In this document: positions 48,974 through 60,467 of the stretch, in pieces
How positions within the stretch are numbered: position 1 is the first letter of the stretch
Layout of the letters: every line of letters starts with the position of its first letter
Source: Lycocorax pyrrhopterus obiensis
Taxonomy: Eukaryota; Chordata; Aves; Passeriformes; Paradisaeidae
DNA length: 64,000 bases
Assembly: GCA_014706295.1 (NCBI GenBank)
Contig: JACSVZ010000001.1
Span: 45,708,383-45,772,382 of the forward strand
Direction: 5' to 3'
Position numbers and translations under genes: made by a program
The notes under the pieces: model-generated
The model's database searches: none
What the model saw: only the letters and a program-made list of their open reading frames with translations
Told to the model about the DNA's origin: nothing

Positions 48974-49115
48974 TAAGTGATAGGACAAGAAGAAAAAGCA
49001 AAAAGTCTTTTCAATGAGAGTGATCAAACACTGGAACAGACTGCCTAGAGAGGCTGTGAAGTCTTCATCCCTGAAGATTTTGAAAGGGCAAAAGGACAAA
49101 TCCCTGCACAACAAC
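48974..49115 (+). mobile_element. CR1 3'-UTR fragment
   Basis: AGTGATAGGACAAGAAG, then ACTGGAACAGACTGCC and CCTGAAGATTTTGAAAGG, match the 3'-UTR-side part of CR1. It may be the downstream remainder of the plus-strand CR1 at 46990-47900, split by the minus-strand copy with loss of the middle. Confidence 0.82.
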
Positions 49116-52061
49116 ATTCAGGTTTGAAATACGTCCTGCTTTTACTGATTTAGGACTGATGTCTCTAGAGCTCCCTTTGAACTGGAGTTATAATTCTGTG
49201 CTCCTCCAAAGAGCAAGGGAAGGTCAGGTGAAACTTGCCAAATGGTGGAGGCTACCCCTGTGTATTGAGAGCAACTGAACTTGAAGAGAAGGTTCAAGAA
49301 GAGCAAACAGTCCAGAGCAGACAGAATTAACAGATGTGAAGCAGATGAGGCTTCCACCTGCACCTCAGTTGAGATGTTGAAAGGATTAACAAACTGTCAG
49401 CCAGGTCTCAGTGGTGTTGAAAAGGAAAACTTCCTAGGGCCAAAAGAGGATTTTTAGAGTTGGCTGCCAGGCGGGAGGTGGCTCTTTGACATCAAACCTA
49501 GAAGCAAAATTCTATCCCTGTAGATAGGGAAGAATCTCACTAATGTTAAGCTCATATCTTAGAATTGTTTTCTTCTAAGGAACAAATTATACTGGCTTAT
49601 CTTTTAAAACAGAGTTATTAGATTTATTATAATAAAATGATTACTATAGCACAATGTTTTGGTTTTGTGCTGATTTTTTTAATTCCTTTTTCTTTTTTTT
49701 TTTCGTTTCTTATCTTTTACAATTTGTCTTAAAAAAGAAAAAAAAATTGGATTTCAAGCAAATTGCCCTGAATGAGTTTGGGTATGATTTCCCATGTTGC
49801 AGTGCTTCAAAACTGAAAATTTCTTAAATGGATTCAGTGAAACTACAGTGCAACATAATTAAAAAAAGCCTGCTTTATATTATACTGGACATGGAAAAAA
49901 TTACCTTATTTGATTGTTTACAAGGTATTTGGTTTTTATTTTGAAAGAATAGAAGCATGAATCTAAAGGAACTGTACAAAGCCATTTTGTACAGAAAAGT
50001 TGACTGAATTTGTAAACTAGGATGAAATAAGCTAAAATCAGTAAGGATTTTATTTCTCAGTTGTATTGTTGAGTTCTTTTCCTCTTAAGATATGATTGAG
50101 GAACGACATGACCACTAGAGGGCAGAGACGGATAACTTTTTAAATACATCAAGTATAATTCCTTCTCGAAGTACTATTTTTGTGACAAGTTAGTAATTTT
50201 GGACTGCTAATGAATTCCTGAGCTAGCTACTGACTAGAAAGGAATGAAAGAAAGATTCAAATTCAAACATTCATTTGAATACCATTAATTAAGGTATGTG
50301 AGTCAAAATAATTAGAAAAATTACTAGGGACATAATTTAAGATAATTGCAAAATTACTGATGAGACATGCAATCAGTAATGGAACAAGATGATCGGAAGA
50401 AAATATATGAGCACGATAAAGGAATTGTGAAAGGAAAAAGTGATGCTAACGTATTTCCATATGTCGTGGGGGGGTAGGGAAAAAAAATTGATACAGATTG
50501 CTATGCTTATTAAAATAAAATACAGTATTGAATATTTTATATATTACTTATTTCATAGCTTTTTAGCAGAACATAGTCACACTAACTGCTTTTATATAAT
50601 ATATACTTCCAAATAACTTTTATACATACAAATATTTAAACAAATGTGTAAGTGCTTAACATTGTGTCTTGTTAACTTCATAAAATTTTTTCGCCTATTA
50701 CATTGGAAAGAATGTAACCTTTTAATCACATTTAAACATGAACTTAATTATCTTACGTTATCTTATTGATGTCTTTATAAAATGTCTATAAAAACTAATG
50801 TGACAATGGTAAAATGCATTTTGTAATTGTAATAGGAAATAGTTATAGTAAAAGTGTGAATTTTCTGTATTGCCATAATACTCAGTTATACACAGCTAAG
50901 CAGCCTTTTTCTGGCTGAAATTTGGCTCAGGGTTTAAAACATTAAAATGTATTTTCTTGACCCATTTCCATAGTCAGTGGAGAGCTGGGATTCAATTTAG
51001 TTACCTGAACACAAACTGTTAATGTTTTATGAGACATCTTGGCCTGTCAGAATAATTCAGAAGGGTTTTACAACTGTGATGGTCAAATTGTAGGAGAGTT
51101 GCAACTCTTGGAAAGCATCTGGAGCCCACAAAGGATATGCTGATTAAACATGTGCATTTATCCAAGCAGCAGGACCAGCTCTGGTGTTATACTCAAAATC
51201 TGGTTTATAGAGAAAGAGGAAGCACACTTTTCAGATATGGACAATCAAGATTTTTTTGTTAATATAAATACGATTTTAAGAGTCTAATCAGTTTTAGTCC
51301 ACATCTAATTGATGTGGAAGAATACGAAAAAACAATGCAGTTAAAATCTTGTACACACAGTTCTTTTGTGCCTCTCTTCCTGCTGTTATGCTCACCCTTC
51401 CTGGGCTCCTTAGAGTCCTAAGGCTGGTGGCTTCATTTAGGTTGCATTTGGGAGGGCATTGCCATTTTCAGCCTCTGAAGTCCTTTGTCAAGAAAAATAT
51501 GGCCTTCATGTTGATGGTTCCTTGATTAGTTTCTAGAAAATATAAGAAAACATATACAGCTAAAAAAAAAGGGAAAAGGAAGGAATATTATTGTTGAATT
51601 ACCATGAACTCAGATTATTCATTAGCTTGTATAGCATGTGAGTATAATAGGATATTTAAAATAAAGCAGTAACATTTAAACTACAATTAACTTACTGTAG
51701 TCTACAGTTGTATTTACATGGTACTGTTATTTATCATAGTAAAAAGAAGACCTAGCAGGTCGTCAAAGGCTAATAACTCAATAAAGTTTTAAACCATTTA
51801 AAATTTAATGAAATAGGAACAGTTTGAAAACCATTAAACAACGAACAACATAAGACAAGCTTGTATTTCACTATGTCTTTCTTACTGGAGGGTAAAAACA
51901 ACGTAATTGAAAGGTTATAACTCTTGACTTTAAGCAACCAAGTTGTATTTTATCATTTATTCTGTTGCAATATTACAGCATGTAATTTGCCAGCTTTTCA
52001 CAACATTTCAATGATTTAAGACTTCATAGGTACTTAAAAGTAGATAATGATAATTTATCTT
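49116..52061. other. AT-rich DNA, no gene seen
   Basis: 49116-49510 is GC-richer, repeat-like and unassigned. The rest is AT-rich unique DNA; the CTCF-type motif at 50112 is the only item recognised. Confidence 0.45.
50112..50125 (+). promoter_or_regulatory. CTCF-type motif
   Basis: CCACTAGAGGGCAG fits the vertebrate CTCF consensus CCASYAGRKGGCRS at every position, in otherwise AT-rich unique DNA. With the minus-oriented motif at 41568 it forms a divergent pair around the repeat cluster. Occupancy is not shown by sequence. Confidence 0.65.
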
Positions 52062-52189
52062 TCAAGGCCAGGCTAGATGGAGCATTAAGCAACCTGTTCT
52101 ACTGGAAGGTGTCCCTGCTCATGGCAGGGGGGTGGAACTAGATGATCCTTAAAGTCCCTTCCAACCCAAACCATTCTATGATTCTATGA
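52062..52189 (+). mobile_element. CR1 LINE 3' end
   Basis: CAAGGCCAGGCTAGATGGAG, GGGTGGAACTAGATGATC, TCCCTTCCAACCCAAACCAT and the octamers ATTCTATG, ATTCTATG identify a well preserved CR1 3' tail. Confidence 0.97.
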
Positions 52190-54031
52190 GGCTTTCCCAT
52201 AACCAGTGGTTTACCATGTTTTCTAGATTATCATTATATTGGAAGTATGAAATACATTAATTTGTGGGATATCATGGTTTAGGATGAAACAGTGTTTAAA
52301 CTTCCCACTCTTAAGGTTGGTTAACTTTGTAAATCAATCAAAACCCAATTAGTTTGGTTTTCTTTTCACTGAAGTATGTAGGAATTTCACCAGAAGTTTC
52401 ATGGCATCCTTATCTACAAAAAAGTACCTTATTAAAAAGTACAGGGCCAGAAAAGACACCTGTTTGTCCTTGTCTATCTTCTCTTCTGTTGTTTTTCATG
52501 AAAATCAAACTCACTATCTAATCAGTACTTTACATTAGCTGTCCTTTTCTTCAATGCTGGAAACCTCCTCTATAGTGCAAGAACTTGAAGGTTCTTAGAT
52601 GGAAGACTCAGTGGAAAAAGGAAAGCAAAAGATACGTTGGTGTATCACTAGGAACAAAGAACAGCAAACCCAGATGCAAATTTTCTTTAAAACAAGAGTG
52701 TTATTTTAAAATCAAAGTTTCAGAAAAAAGTAATGGTGCATGGTGTCCCTAAAGTTTACTAGGAGTAACAACCTCCTCCTTTTAAAACCTGATATCCTAA
52801 TTCATCTACATGACACGCTTTTCTTTAAAGCAACTGCCTCCTTGCACATAATCTTACTCCTTAATAATCCAACAAGCCTAATAGATGCAAGAGGAGAACT
52901 TTTTGATTGAGGTACACAAAACCTTCATGAATTCAAGCAATTTGGATTTTACTATATCTGATCAGAAAAACTATAAACTGGTAGTTTAACAAAATTTAGA
53001 GGGAAGGTTTCATTCTAAGGCTACAGGGAATGCAGAAAAAAAAATCATTGTCTTGTTTAAAAGCTGTTTTTTCAGATTAGTCAAATGGTCTTGCTTGTAA
53101 ATGATCTTATTTATATGATCATTTATGTCTTTGGGTAACCAACTTTTGAGAACACGATTAGCTATTGATAATGTGTGAATCCATTTTTCCCACCCCACTA
53201 TTGATGTACAAGGCAAAACCGCACTTCCATACCTCTGTTTGCTTAGTGTAAAAATAAATACAGAGAATAATCAGAGATACTGATTTAATTTAATCAACTC
53301 CAATTTTCATCATCATCACACTCATTTCTAGGTGGGTGGGCTTTAATATTTTGGTTTGGCTCTTTAATCTTCAGAAATACAAGTAAAAAAAAAACCCAAC
53401 AACAACAACAAAAAAAGCCCAGACAAAACCAAACAAAAAAAGAATACTTCATAATTGGGTCGAATATTTATAGCAAACACTGCTAGACAACTACATCATT
53501 GCATTACTGTAGCTATTCCCAAATATAAAAGTAAAAATTAAAGTTATGAACCTGAATAAGTTTACTAAAATTCAGATATGGAATAGATAAGCAGAAGCCT
53601 GCATGATTCTATTTGCCAAATGAAACCGGATTCAGTGAAGTGAATGGCAGAATTTTCTGTTATGTCATTAGAGCCAAAATGTGAAAATGTTCTAATCTGT
53701 GCTAGATAGTTCCATACCAATATGCATATATTTATTAACAAATGCATTATTTGATGAAATAAAATTATTATTTGAACTGTAGAGAGAATGACAATAATTT
53801 CTGATGCTGATACCAAGCTCAGATTTGGTCAAAGGCTTGTCATTTGGTTGCTTTGAAAATGATGGTGAGCCCTGAGAACAAATTCATGCCAGGGGTCATC
53901 AATTTTCAATTTACACACTGACATGCTTATAATTTTTGGGATTGCTAATAATTAAGATATTAATAGGAATTGATTCCAGATTACCTTTACAACACCTTTT
54001 CTCTTTTTTTTTTTTTTTTTTTTAATGACAG
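52190..54031. other. AT-rich DNA, no gene seen
   Basis: No gene recognised. A/C-rich simple sequence lies at 53385-53442. A T-run of about 19 bases before 54024 belongs to the possible splice acceptor described next. Confidence 0.45.
53385..53442. repeat. A/C-rich simple sequence
   Basis: AACAACAACA and ACAAAACCAAAC-type units. Confidence 0.9.
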
Positions 54032-54215
54032 GATAGACTACTGCTTTTACAGTAGCAATACACTTCTTCAGATAGCTGTTGAAATTTTGACAAAGACTCA
54101 GTCAGGATTTGAAACTGATTTTGATAGGAAACATATAAATGCAATAGAAGCTGTTCAAAAGAGCTTGCAGGAAAATAGAGGGAGGAAAAAGCTGTTATAC
54201 CTCAGCAATGTATAA
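54032..54215 (+). CDS. Exon-like open segment (possible terminal exon)
   Basis: Preceded by a long T-rich tract and AATGACAG, which is a strong splice-acceptor layout. From 54033 the frame stays open for 60 codons to TAA at 54213-54215. The peptide has IDYCFYSSNTLLQIAVEIL, then FDRKHINAIEAVQKSLQEN and a basic GRKKLLYL end. It looks protein-like (amphipathic, charged), unlike the low-complexity chance frames around it. AATAAA at 54381-54386 could end a short 3' UTR. I do not recognise the protein. No matching upstream exon was identified, so it could be chance or a decayed exon. Confidence 0.25.
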
Positions 54216-56078
54216 AACAAATAGATAAGTTCAATAGGTTACTTCCTTATTTATTGCTCTTCCCAGTATTCAAGTGGTATTTTCTTCAGTTTTTCATATT
54301 ATATTTGAACTGTAATGAATTCATGATTTTTTTAAATGATACTTTTTCCGTAAACATTTTTAATCTTAATCATTACAGGGAATAAATAATGATTTTCTAA
54401 GTGATTAAAATATAAGTGTTAACTACATATGGGCTGTGAACAGTCTGAAGGCTGGAGAAGTTTGTACATACTTTTAAATTAAACTAAAATAAAATACCTT
54501 TATATTCATGGTGGTAAAACTAGAAAACCAGTAAACCCAGAAGATTTTACTTTAGTGGATTACAGTTCTCAACACAAAGAAAAAAAATTCTTCTTCTCCA
54601 GTAAGTTAAGGATACTATTTTAATTAGTAAAATTGATTTCCATATTTTAAAATCAATACAAAAAGTTTTCTAACATTTTCAAACCAGTCCACTGATAGTA
54701 TTTCAGTTGAGAGGTAGTGCCAGGAGAGGGTGGTGTTGAGCTATAAATCTAAGGCAATCTTTCCTGCCTTCACTGAATGTACAGTTTTCACTTGAATCCA
54801 GGTACATTATTTTGCATAAGAAAAACTCTGAAACTTTCCATTTTGATAATTACTTAGTTCAAATAAGGCCAAGGCACTGTAAGGCTTTCAAATATACTCT
54901 ATGTAAATTTTCAGAATGAATAGAGAATGAAAATATTTCTCTGTTGAATTTCTACCCTTCCAACCCCAAAGACAAACATTTGAAAGTGAGTCATAATAAT
55001 ATGATTGCATATTATCAGTGTGTATGTATATTAAAAAAAGAAAATATTATGAGTACCATGGTTTAAAAAAATTCATCTAAGTTCTTTTTATAATCTTTTT
55101 TTCTTTTCCTGTTGAATCATTTTCTTTTCTTGTAAGTTCTTACAGTTACAAAGGAATTACAGATTAAGAATGACAAGTGCTATTCTCTGTGGTTGTGTGC
55201 AAAATATGATGCAAAATTAATGTCAACAGATTTTTCATATAAAATAAAAAGAAAGCAGTATTACTACTGTAGCTCCTATCAGCTCATCACTCTTTACTTG
55301 ATAAAACTTTCTGTAACATGGAATCCTGTTTATAAGCAGGAGCCACCACCTGACTCTCAAGTCAACTGTACTGCAACTTAGATCCAGCAGCTTCATGTTG
55401 AGGATCTGCCATCAGACTGCTGCAGCCTGATCAGTGTCCCTTCAACTAATGAACAGATTTTTGCAGAATTCACATTTGTATCTCACTGATCTGTACTTAG
55501 AAACTGCTCCTCCATATATTATCTCTATGCTGCAGGGTAATAACCAGAAATGGATGAACAAGTTTTACATACTATGAGTATCTATCAACATTCAGAACAC
55601 TGAGTGTCAGTGTTTTGCAGGGGTTTTTTTCTTCCTTTGTAGATCAAGAGTCAGAGAATAAAAAATGAAAAAGAAATCAAAATTGCAAGTTAGTACTGGA
55701 AAAGATGTGAGCATGTTTTATCGCAGCATATTGCTTAACACTGTTTGGTCAATTGCTTTTTTATAAACTAGTAATCATTAAAAAAATCCCAATGAATGGA
55801 TTTATTTCCAGTAACTCTGTAGGGTCAGCAAAAGCTTTGGTAGAAATCAATTGGTGTTTTTCCTGCTTGCTTCAGTGTTAGTCTTAATGAGGTTGCAGCA
55901 GTTAAATCTTAATCAACATCACATGGAAAAAGTGACAGAACTGGACAGCAACAAGATAACACAGAGTCAACACACTCTTTATCTTTGCACTCATATGGAC
56001 ATATCTATGTAGACAATACTCTATCTCTCTATATATAAAATTTTAATTACCCACATTGCATTATTTTGATCTGCAGTC
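54216..56078. other. AT-rich DNA, no gene seen
   Basis: No gene recognised. 55320-55440 is GC-richer and unique. Confidence 0.4.
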
Positions 56079-56221
56079 AAAAGTTGAAATTCAGACATTT
56101 ATTGTTATTTATTATAATTTATTTGCTATCTGCATAAATAATGGATGAACACGTTAATGTTCGAGCTCTTGAACAGTTGATACTTCCACAATTAAAAAAA
56201 GATGATGTTAAAAGCTTGCAG
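56079..56221 (+). CDS. Candidate first coding exon (27 codons, then splice donor)
   Basis: TGATCTGCAG at 56069-56078 could be an acceptor. After about 62 bp that would be 5' UTR, an ATG at 56141 (A at -3, G at +4; in-frame stop just upstream) opens a 27-codon frame. It begins MDEHVNVRALEQLI and ends KKDDVKSLQ, directly before the donor GTATGA (CAG|GTATGA at 56219-56227). The peptide is charged and balanced, and the coding part keeps two CpG dinucleotides in AT-rich surroundings. It recalls the N-termini of the meiotic axis proteins SYCP2/SYCP2L (ALxxL..., basic/acidic, KSL pattern), from memory and weakly. No continuation is certain, so it may be a start exon, a pseudogene exon or chance. Confidence 0.35.
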
Positions 56222-56617
56222 GTATGAAATGCAAATCATATTTATAGGAAATGAAAGAATTAGCATAATGCTGACAGTGTCAAAAGAATTAAAAAAGTTA
56301 ACTGAAACATAGAAATGGTTAATGTAGAAGTTTGAAAACAAAATGTGGGAGCATTGCTAGGATGGAAAAATACACTGTATTTTTTCCTACTTGCATCCAC
56401 TGAGCCAATAGGGATTCACTGATTCTAACTGGGTTGTTTTAATAGACTAGTGTAGTGCATTTTAATTAAAGTGTACTTGTTTGAGCTTCAGATTAGTTAT
56501 TAACGAAGGAATATATGTGTTTATGCTGACTGGTTGTAAAAGATGATTGATACTTTGATAATCAACGTACTGGCATCAGTCCCTTGAATTTCAATGCTTT
56601 CTTGTTTTGTGTTTTAG

Positions 56618-56662
56618 ACAATACAATTACTTGAGTATTTTATAATGACAACTGAATTTTAG
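56618..56662 (+). CDS. Possible second exon with early stop
   Basis: A pyrimidine-rich stretch ending TTGTGTTTTAG precedes it. Read in the phase left by the exon at 56141-56221 it gives TIQLLEYFIMTTEF and then TAG. This would make a 41-residue peptide, or mark a decayed gene. The acceptor is good, but the short frame is weak evidence. Confidence 0.18.
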   Translation, partial: TIQLLEYFIMTTEF

Positions 56663-56919
56663 GCAGAAGACCTGTGAACTTCAAATTAGGTTCTATAAAG
56701 GTTTATTATTTGGTCCATGTTTTTGCTAGAAGTTCACTCAAAGTGTCCAGGGCTTTGAAAGTTACATCCTTTGGTACGTGAAATATTTTCTTTGAAATAG
56801 CCTTAATAATACAGTGCATTTCCAAAATTATGTACTAAATGTCACAGAAATGCAGACAGTTTTTTTTTTAAAGAGCATAAACTGATGTCTCAGTGGATTC
56901 GGTTATCTGTTTTACACAC
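56663..56919. other. AT-rich DNA, no gene seen
   Basis: Nothing recognised between the exon-like segment and the LTR. Confidence 0.4.
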
Positions 56920-57563
56920 TGTTTTACTGGTTTTGACTAGAAGATAATTTTCTTCACAGTAGCTAGTACAGGCCTGTGTTTTGGATTTGTGCTGGAAACA
57001 GTGCTGATAACACAGGGATGTTTTCGTTATTGCTGAGCAGTGCTTACACAGAGTCAAGGCCTTTTCTGCTTCTCGCATCGCTCCAACAGCAAGGAGTCTG
57101 GGGGTGCACAAGAAGCTGGGAGGGAGCACAGCCAGGACAGCTGACCCAAACTGTCCAAAGACATATTCCATACCATACAGTGCCATGCTGGAAGATATAT
57201 CTAAGGGCAAGGTTGGCCAGGGGGCCACTGCTCAGGGGCCAGCTGGGCATCAGCCGGTTGGTGATGAGCAGTTGTTTTCATCAGCATCACTTGTCTTCCT
57301 TGAGATTTATTTGTTTCCCTTTTTTATTTTAGTTTTCATTAAAATGTACTATTGTTATCATTATCATCATCATTATCATTATTATTGTTGTTGTTCTTCT
57401 TATTATTATATCTTTTCTTTAATTTCAATAATTAAACTGTTCTCTCAACCCACAATTTTTCTCGCTTCTGTCTTTCCAATTCTCTTCCCCCCATCCTGTT
57501 GGGATGGGGAATGGGCAAGAGGCTGTGTGGTACTTAGTTGCTGCCTGGAGTTAAACCACAACA
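56920..57563 (+). mobile_element. ERV LTR, family A copy 2 (solo, nearly full)
   Basis: Starts TGTTTTACTGGTTTTGAC, includes GCTGGGAGGGAGCACAGCC, CAGCTGACCCAAACTGTCC and CATATTCCATACCATAC, and ends GAGTTAAACCACAACA, giving TG...CA ends over 644 bp. This is the most complete copy of the family here; copies at 2104-2585 and 60468-61005 are on the other strand. A TATA-like AGATATATCT lies at about 57194-57203 and ATTAAA at 57430-57435. A trinucleotide tract lies inside. No internal viral sequence follows and no clear target duplication was found. Confidence 0.82.
57351..57411. repeat. ATT/ATC/GTT trinucleotide tract in LTR
   Basis: TTATCATCATCATTATCATT and related triplets, at the same place in the LTR as the GAA tract of copy 1. 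Confidence 0.93.
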
Positions 57564-58060
57564 GATTGGAACAAGAAATACAAAGTAAGGCGGAATTCAT
57601 GGAGGTATCTTTCAAAAATGGATTAGGTCATTATTTTAAATTGTGACAGAATCACTGTCTCTTTTGCTCCACATAATACATAAATATTAAAAATTAATCA
57701 GAGATTGATCTAGGGGACTGTAAAATTGAATAGTAATACTTTTTTAAAGAACATGTAGTTATAATAGCCGTCATTAAATGAGCTTCTTAATATATTGGGA
57801 TTTCTCTAAGCTTGTTTAGTATGAACTGTGTTACTTTAACATGGTATTTAAGAGATTTTACACTACATTTTAAGATAATTAAAGTATTATTTACATTTTT
57901 CTCCATGATAAAAAACAGTACAACAATACATGACTTTGAATAAGGCCAATTACATGCTAATTATTATGTTTTGAGATACAGTAATCCAGTTCTAAGAACC
58001 ATTTTAATGTGATGTTCCTTAAAATTCTGAACCCAACAGATTTTAGATTCCCAAAGCATT

Positions 58061-58231
58061 TCACAGAATCACAGAACCACTGAAGCTGGAAGGGATCTGC
58101 TTAGATGATCTAGTCCACCCTCTGTGGCTCAGGCAGGGTCAGCTACAGCAGTGTGACCAGGAACAGATCCAATCAGGATTTGTGTGTCTCTAAAGATGGA
58201 GACCCAACAACTTCTCTCTGCAACCTGCTTC
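58061..58231 (-). mobile_element. CR1 LINE 3' end, minus strand
   Basis: TCACAGAATCACAGAACCAC, GAAGCTGGAAGGGATCTG, then GATCTAGTCCACCC and GGAGACCCAACAACTTC are the reverse complement of a CR1 3' UTR and tail. Confidence 0.93.
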
Positions 58232-59575
58232 ATGATTTGAAGTCATTGCAACATCAAGATGTCAGTTTTGTGCGTGGTAGGCCTCTGAAAGATGTAAAAT
58301 GTCAATGAACAATATAAGTTCTGTTTTGGCAAAAATATGGTCATCATTTGCACAAAAAATAAAAAGTCCAGAAAAGGAAAAATATTTTCAGTACTAAAGA
58401 TAGAAATTTATTGGTCTAACTAAGACAGATTATATGCAATAAAGAGCAGTGCTCTCTAAATTGAAAAAATTGGTTCATTCTGAAACCCTTTTACTTATTT
58501 TTTTTTCAAAAAAATCCAACTACAACCTGAAAACAGAGGGGGAGAAATAATTCACATATATTCAGTCAGGTTATACTGCACATTGTAGTAATTCACTATT
58601 CACATTCTTAGTTATTAATTGGACTGAGATAGTGACTACCATGCTGTAAGTGATGGGGATGAAAAAATCTATCCCTGATGTCACGTAGAATACCAGTCCC
58701 AGCTACTGACTCAGTAGCTGTCCTAGAGAGAAGCTCACACCTGCTGATGGTCTGTGACTCAGTGAAATCCATATGGCTTTTCACAGATGCCGGTAGATGG
58801 TCAGTTGTTGTTACATTTTTAAGTCAGATAAAGACTTATGGAAAACTCAGAAAATTAATTGGGAAGTTGTCCTTACCATGGGTTCTAGACAAAGCTGCTT
58901 TGTCTATAAAATTCCACATAAAAATGAGGCCAATTTGTTGCAAAGGTTAAGTGTTCAGAAAAGACTTTATTCATAGGAAAGGAACATAGCAGGTAGAGTG
59001 TAGGGCAATAGATTTTTGGAAGCAGAAATAATGTATATATTCCTGCCTTTTGTATCTGTTAGTGTCACTGAGGAACAGTAAAGGTGTACAACAACATGAT
59101 CACAGCTGGTGACATGAACTCTCTCAATACAGTCACTACTTTACCCTGTTCTCATCTTCTTTAATAGAAGAAAGAACAGAAAGTTCACTCTTCCTGACCT
59201 ACTTTCTGTGTCTTTTTTCAGTGGAAATATTCCTGCTCCTGTCCCTGTCCCTCACCCCTGAGGACAATAAATTGAATCTTTCTTTCTTCAGACTAAAGAG
59301 GATTTTCTTCCCTTTTACAGAAGAAAAATGTTTGATTCTGCTGTACTAATGTTATTCCTGGTCCATGTAAGAAATCCCAATATCTGAACCATAACCAACA
59401 GTCCAAGGTAACATGCAGTATTATATGAATAAAAATTCCTATTCTTACCTCAAAAGTGAAAACAAAGGTTCATTTGGTCTGCATTATCAGACTGCATAAA
59501 AGCAAAGTAGGAGTCCACATCTGCCTAATAAAAAGTAATACTAAATAAAGTTGTAAAAGCCCATTCCTCTTTTAG

Positions 59576-59620
59576 AAATAGAACCATGTGAGTCTGAAGT
59601 CATGCCATCAAAATTACAAG
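59576..59620 (+). CDS. Exon-like 45-bp segment between acceptor and donor
   Basis: CCATTCCTCTTTTAG before it and AAG|GTAAGC after it form good splice sites. One frame is open (IEPCESEVMPSKLQ), needing one base from an earlier exon. That phase does not join directly to the exon at 56141-56221. Short AG...GT pairs arise by chance, so this is weak. Confidence 0.15.
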
Positions 59621-60467
59621 GTAAGCTATCGATATAACATGCTGAAGTGATTAAAAAACACCTCTCACTGCATTTCAATGTTTTTTTGTACCTCAGGTAT
59701 ACATTTTTTTAAAGAGAAATCTGACATATCTTCTGAAAAAAATTAGCTTAGATATAACTATACACTTTATTCAATACAGGGAACATCACTGTAAACTCCT
59801 ATTTTTTTTTTTTTTTAAATTTAGGAAGTTGTATGCTACTCACTCTGTTGATTTTACTTTTTTTCTACATAATGGGTTTATTTTTATGGTGACTAACATG
59901 AAGCTTACATTTTTTAAAGTTGCTTTCTAAAAATAAATATCTGTTTGAGAATAGAAGCCAAAAATGAGATCATTGGCAGATGTGGGTTTGTGTCTTCCTC
60001 CCACTTTGACAGAAAGGCTGAAGTGGGTTCTATATATCATAGGTTGAATTTCTTTAATGTGCTCCCTTTGCTCTGTGATAATAGTGTGAGTGGAGACAAG
60101 GACTATGGCTACGGAGCAGAATACTAGGCTAAGAAAATACACTCAAGGAGGTAACTGCATGTAACAGCGCACATCTTCCACACTTTTCCTGAGTTGTATC
60201 TGTGGTCAGGTGCATTCAGATTTTTACAGCTTCTGTACTTCCAATTAGAGCCCAATACTCTTGCAGTCTTTACTCATCCATGCAGCAGCTGCACCAGGGA
60301 ACAGTGAATTTACCTACAGACTTTTGGGAAGTAAAGTCAAAATAAGGAGTTTGGGGGTTTTTTTTACAGTTTTATCACTTCCTGAAAAGTCTGACTACAT
60401 GGATATTGTGCAAAACAGGAGCATGGGCATGATGAATTTAGAGACAGGGAGCTTTATTGTACCTCTG

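Larger units (their letters stand above)
57564..60467. other. AT-rich DNA between inverted LTRs, no gene established
   Basis: It contains the CR1 tail at 58061 and the exon-like piece at 59576. The plus-strand frame 58678-58950 (90 codons) is unrecognised. T-runs and A-runs are common. Confidence 0.4.

Noticed and set aside
57104..57646. 180-codon plus-strand frame
   Set aside because: It runs through an LTR and its trinucleotide tract (Tyr/His-rich low complexity).
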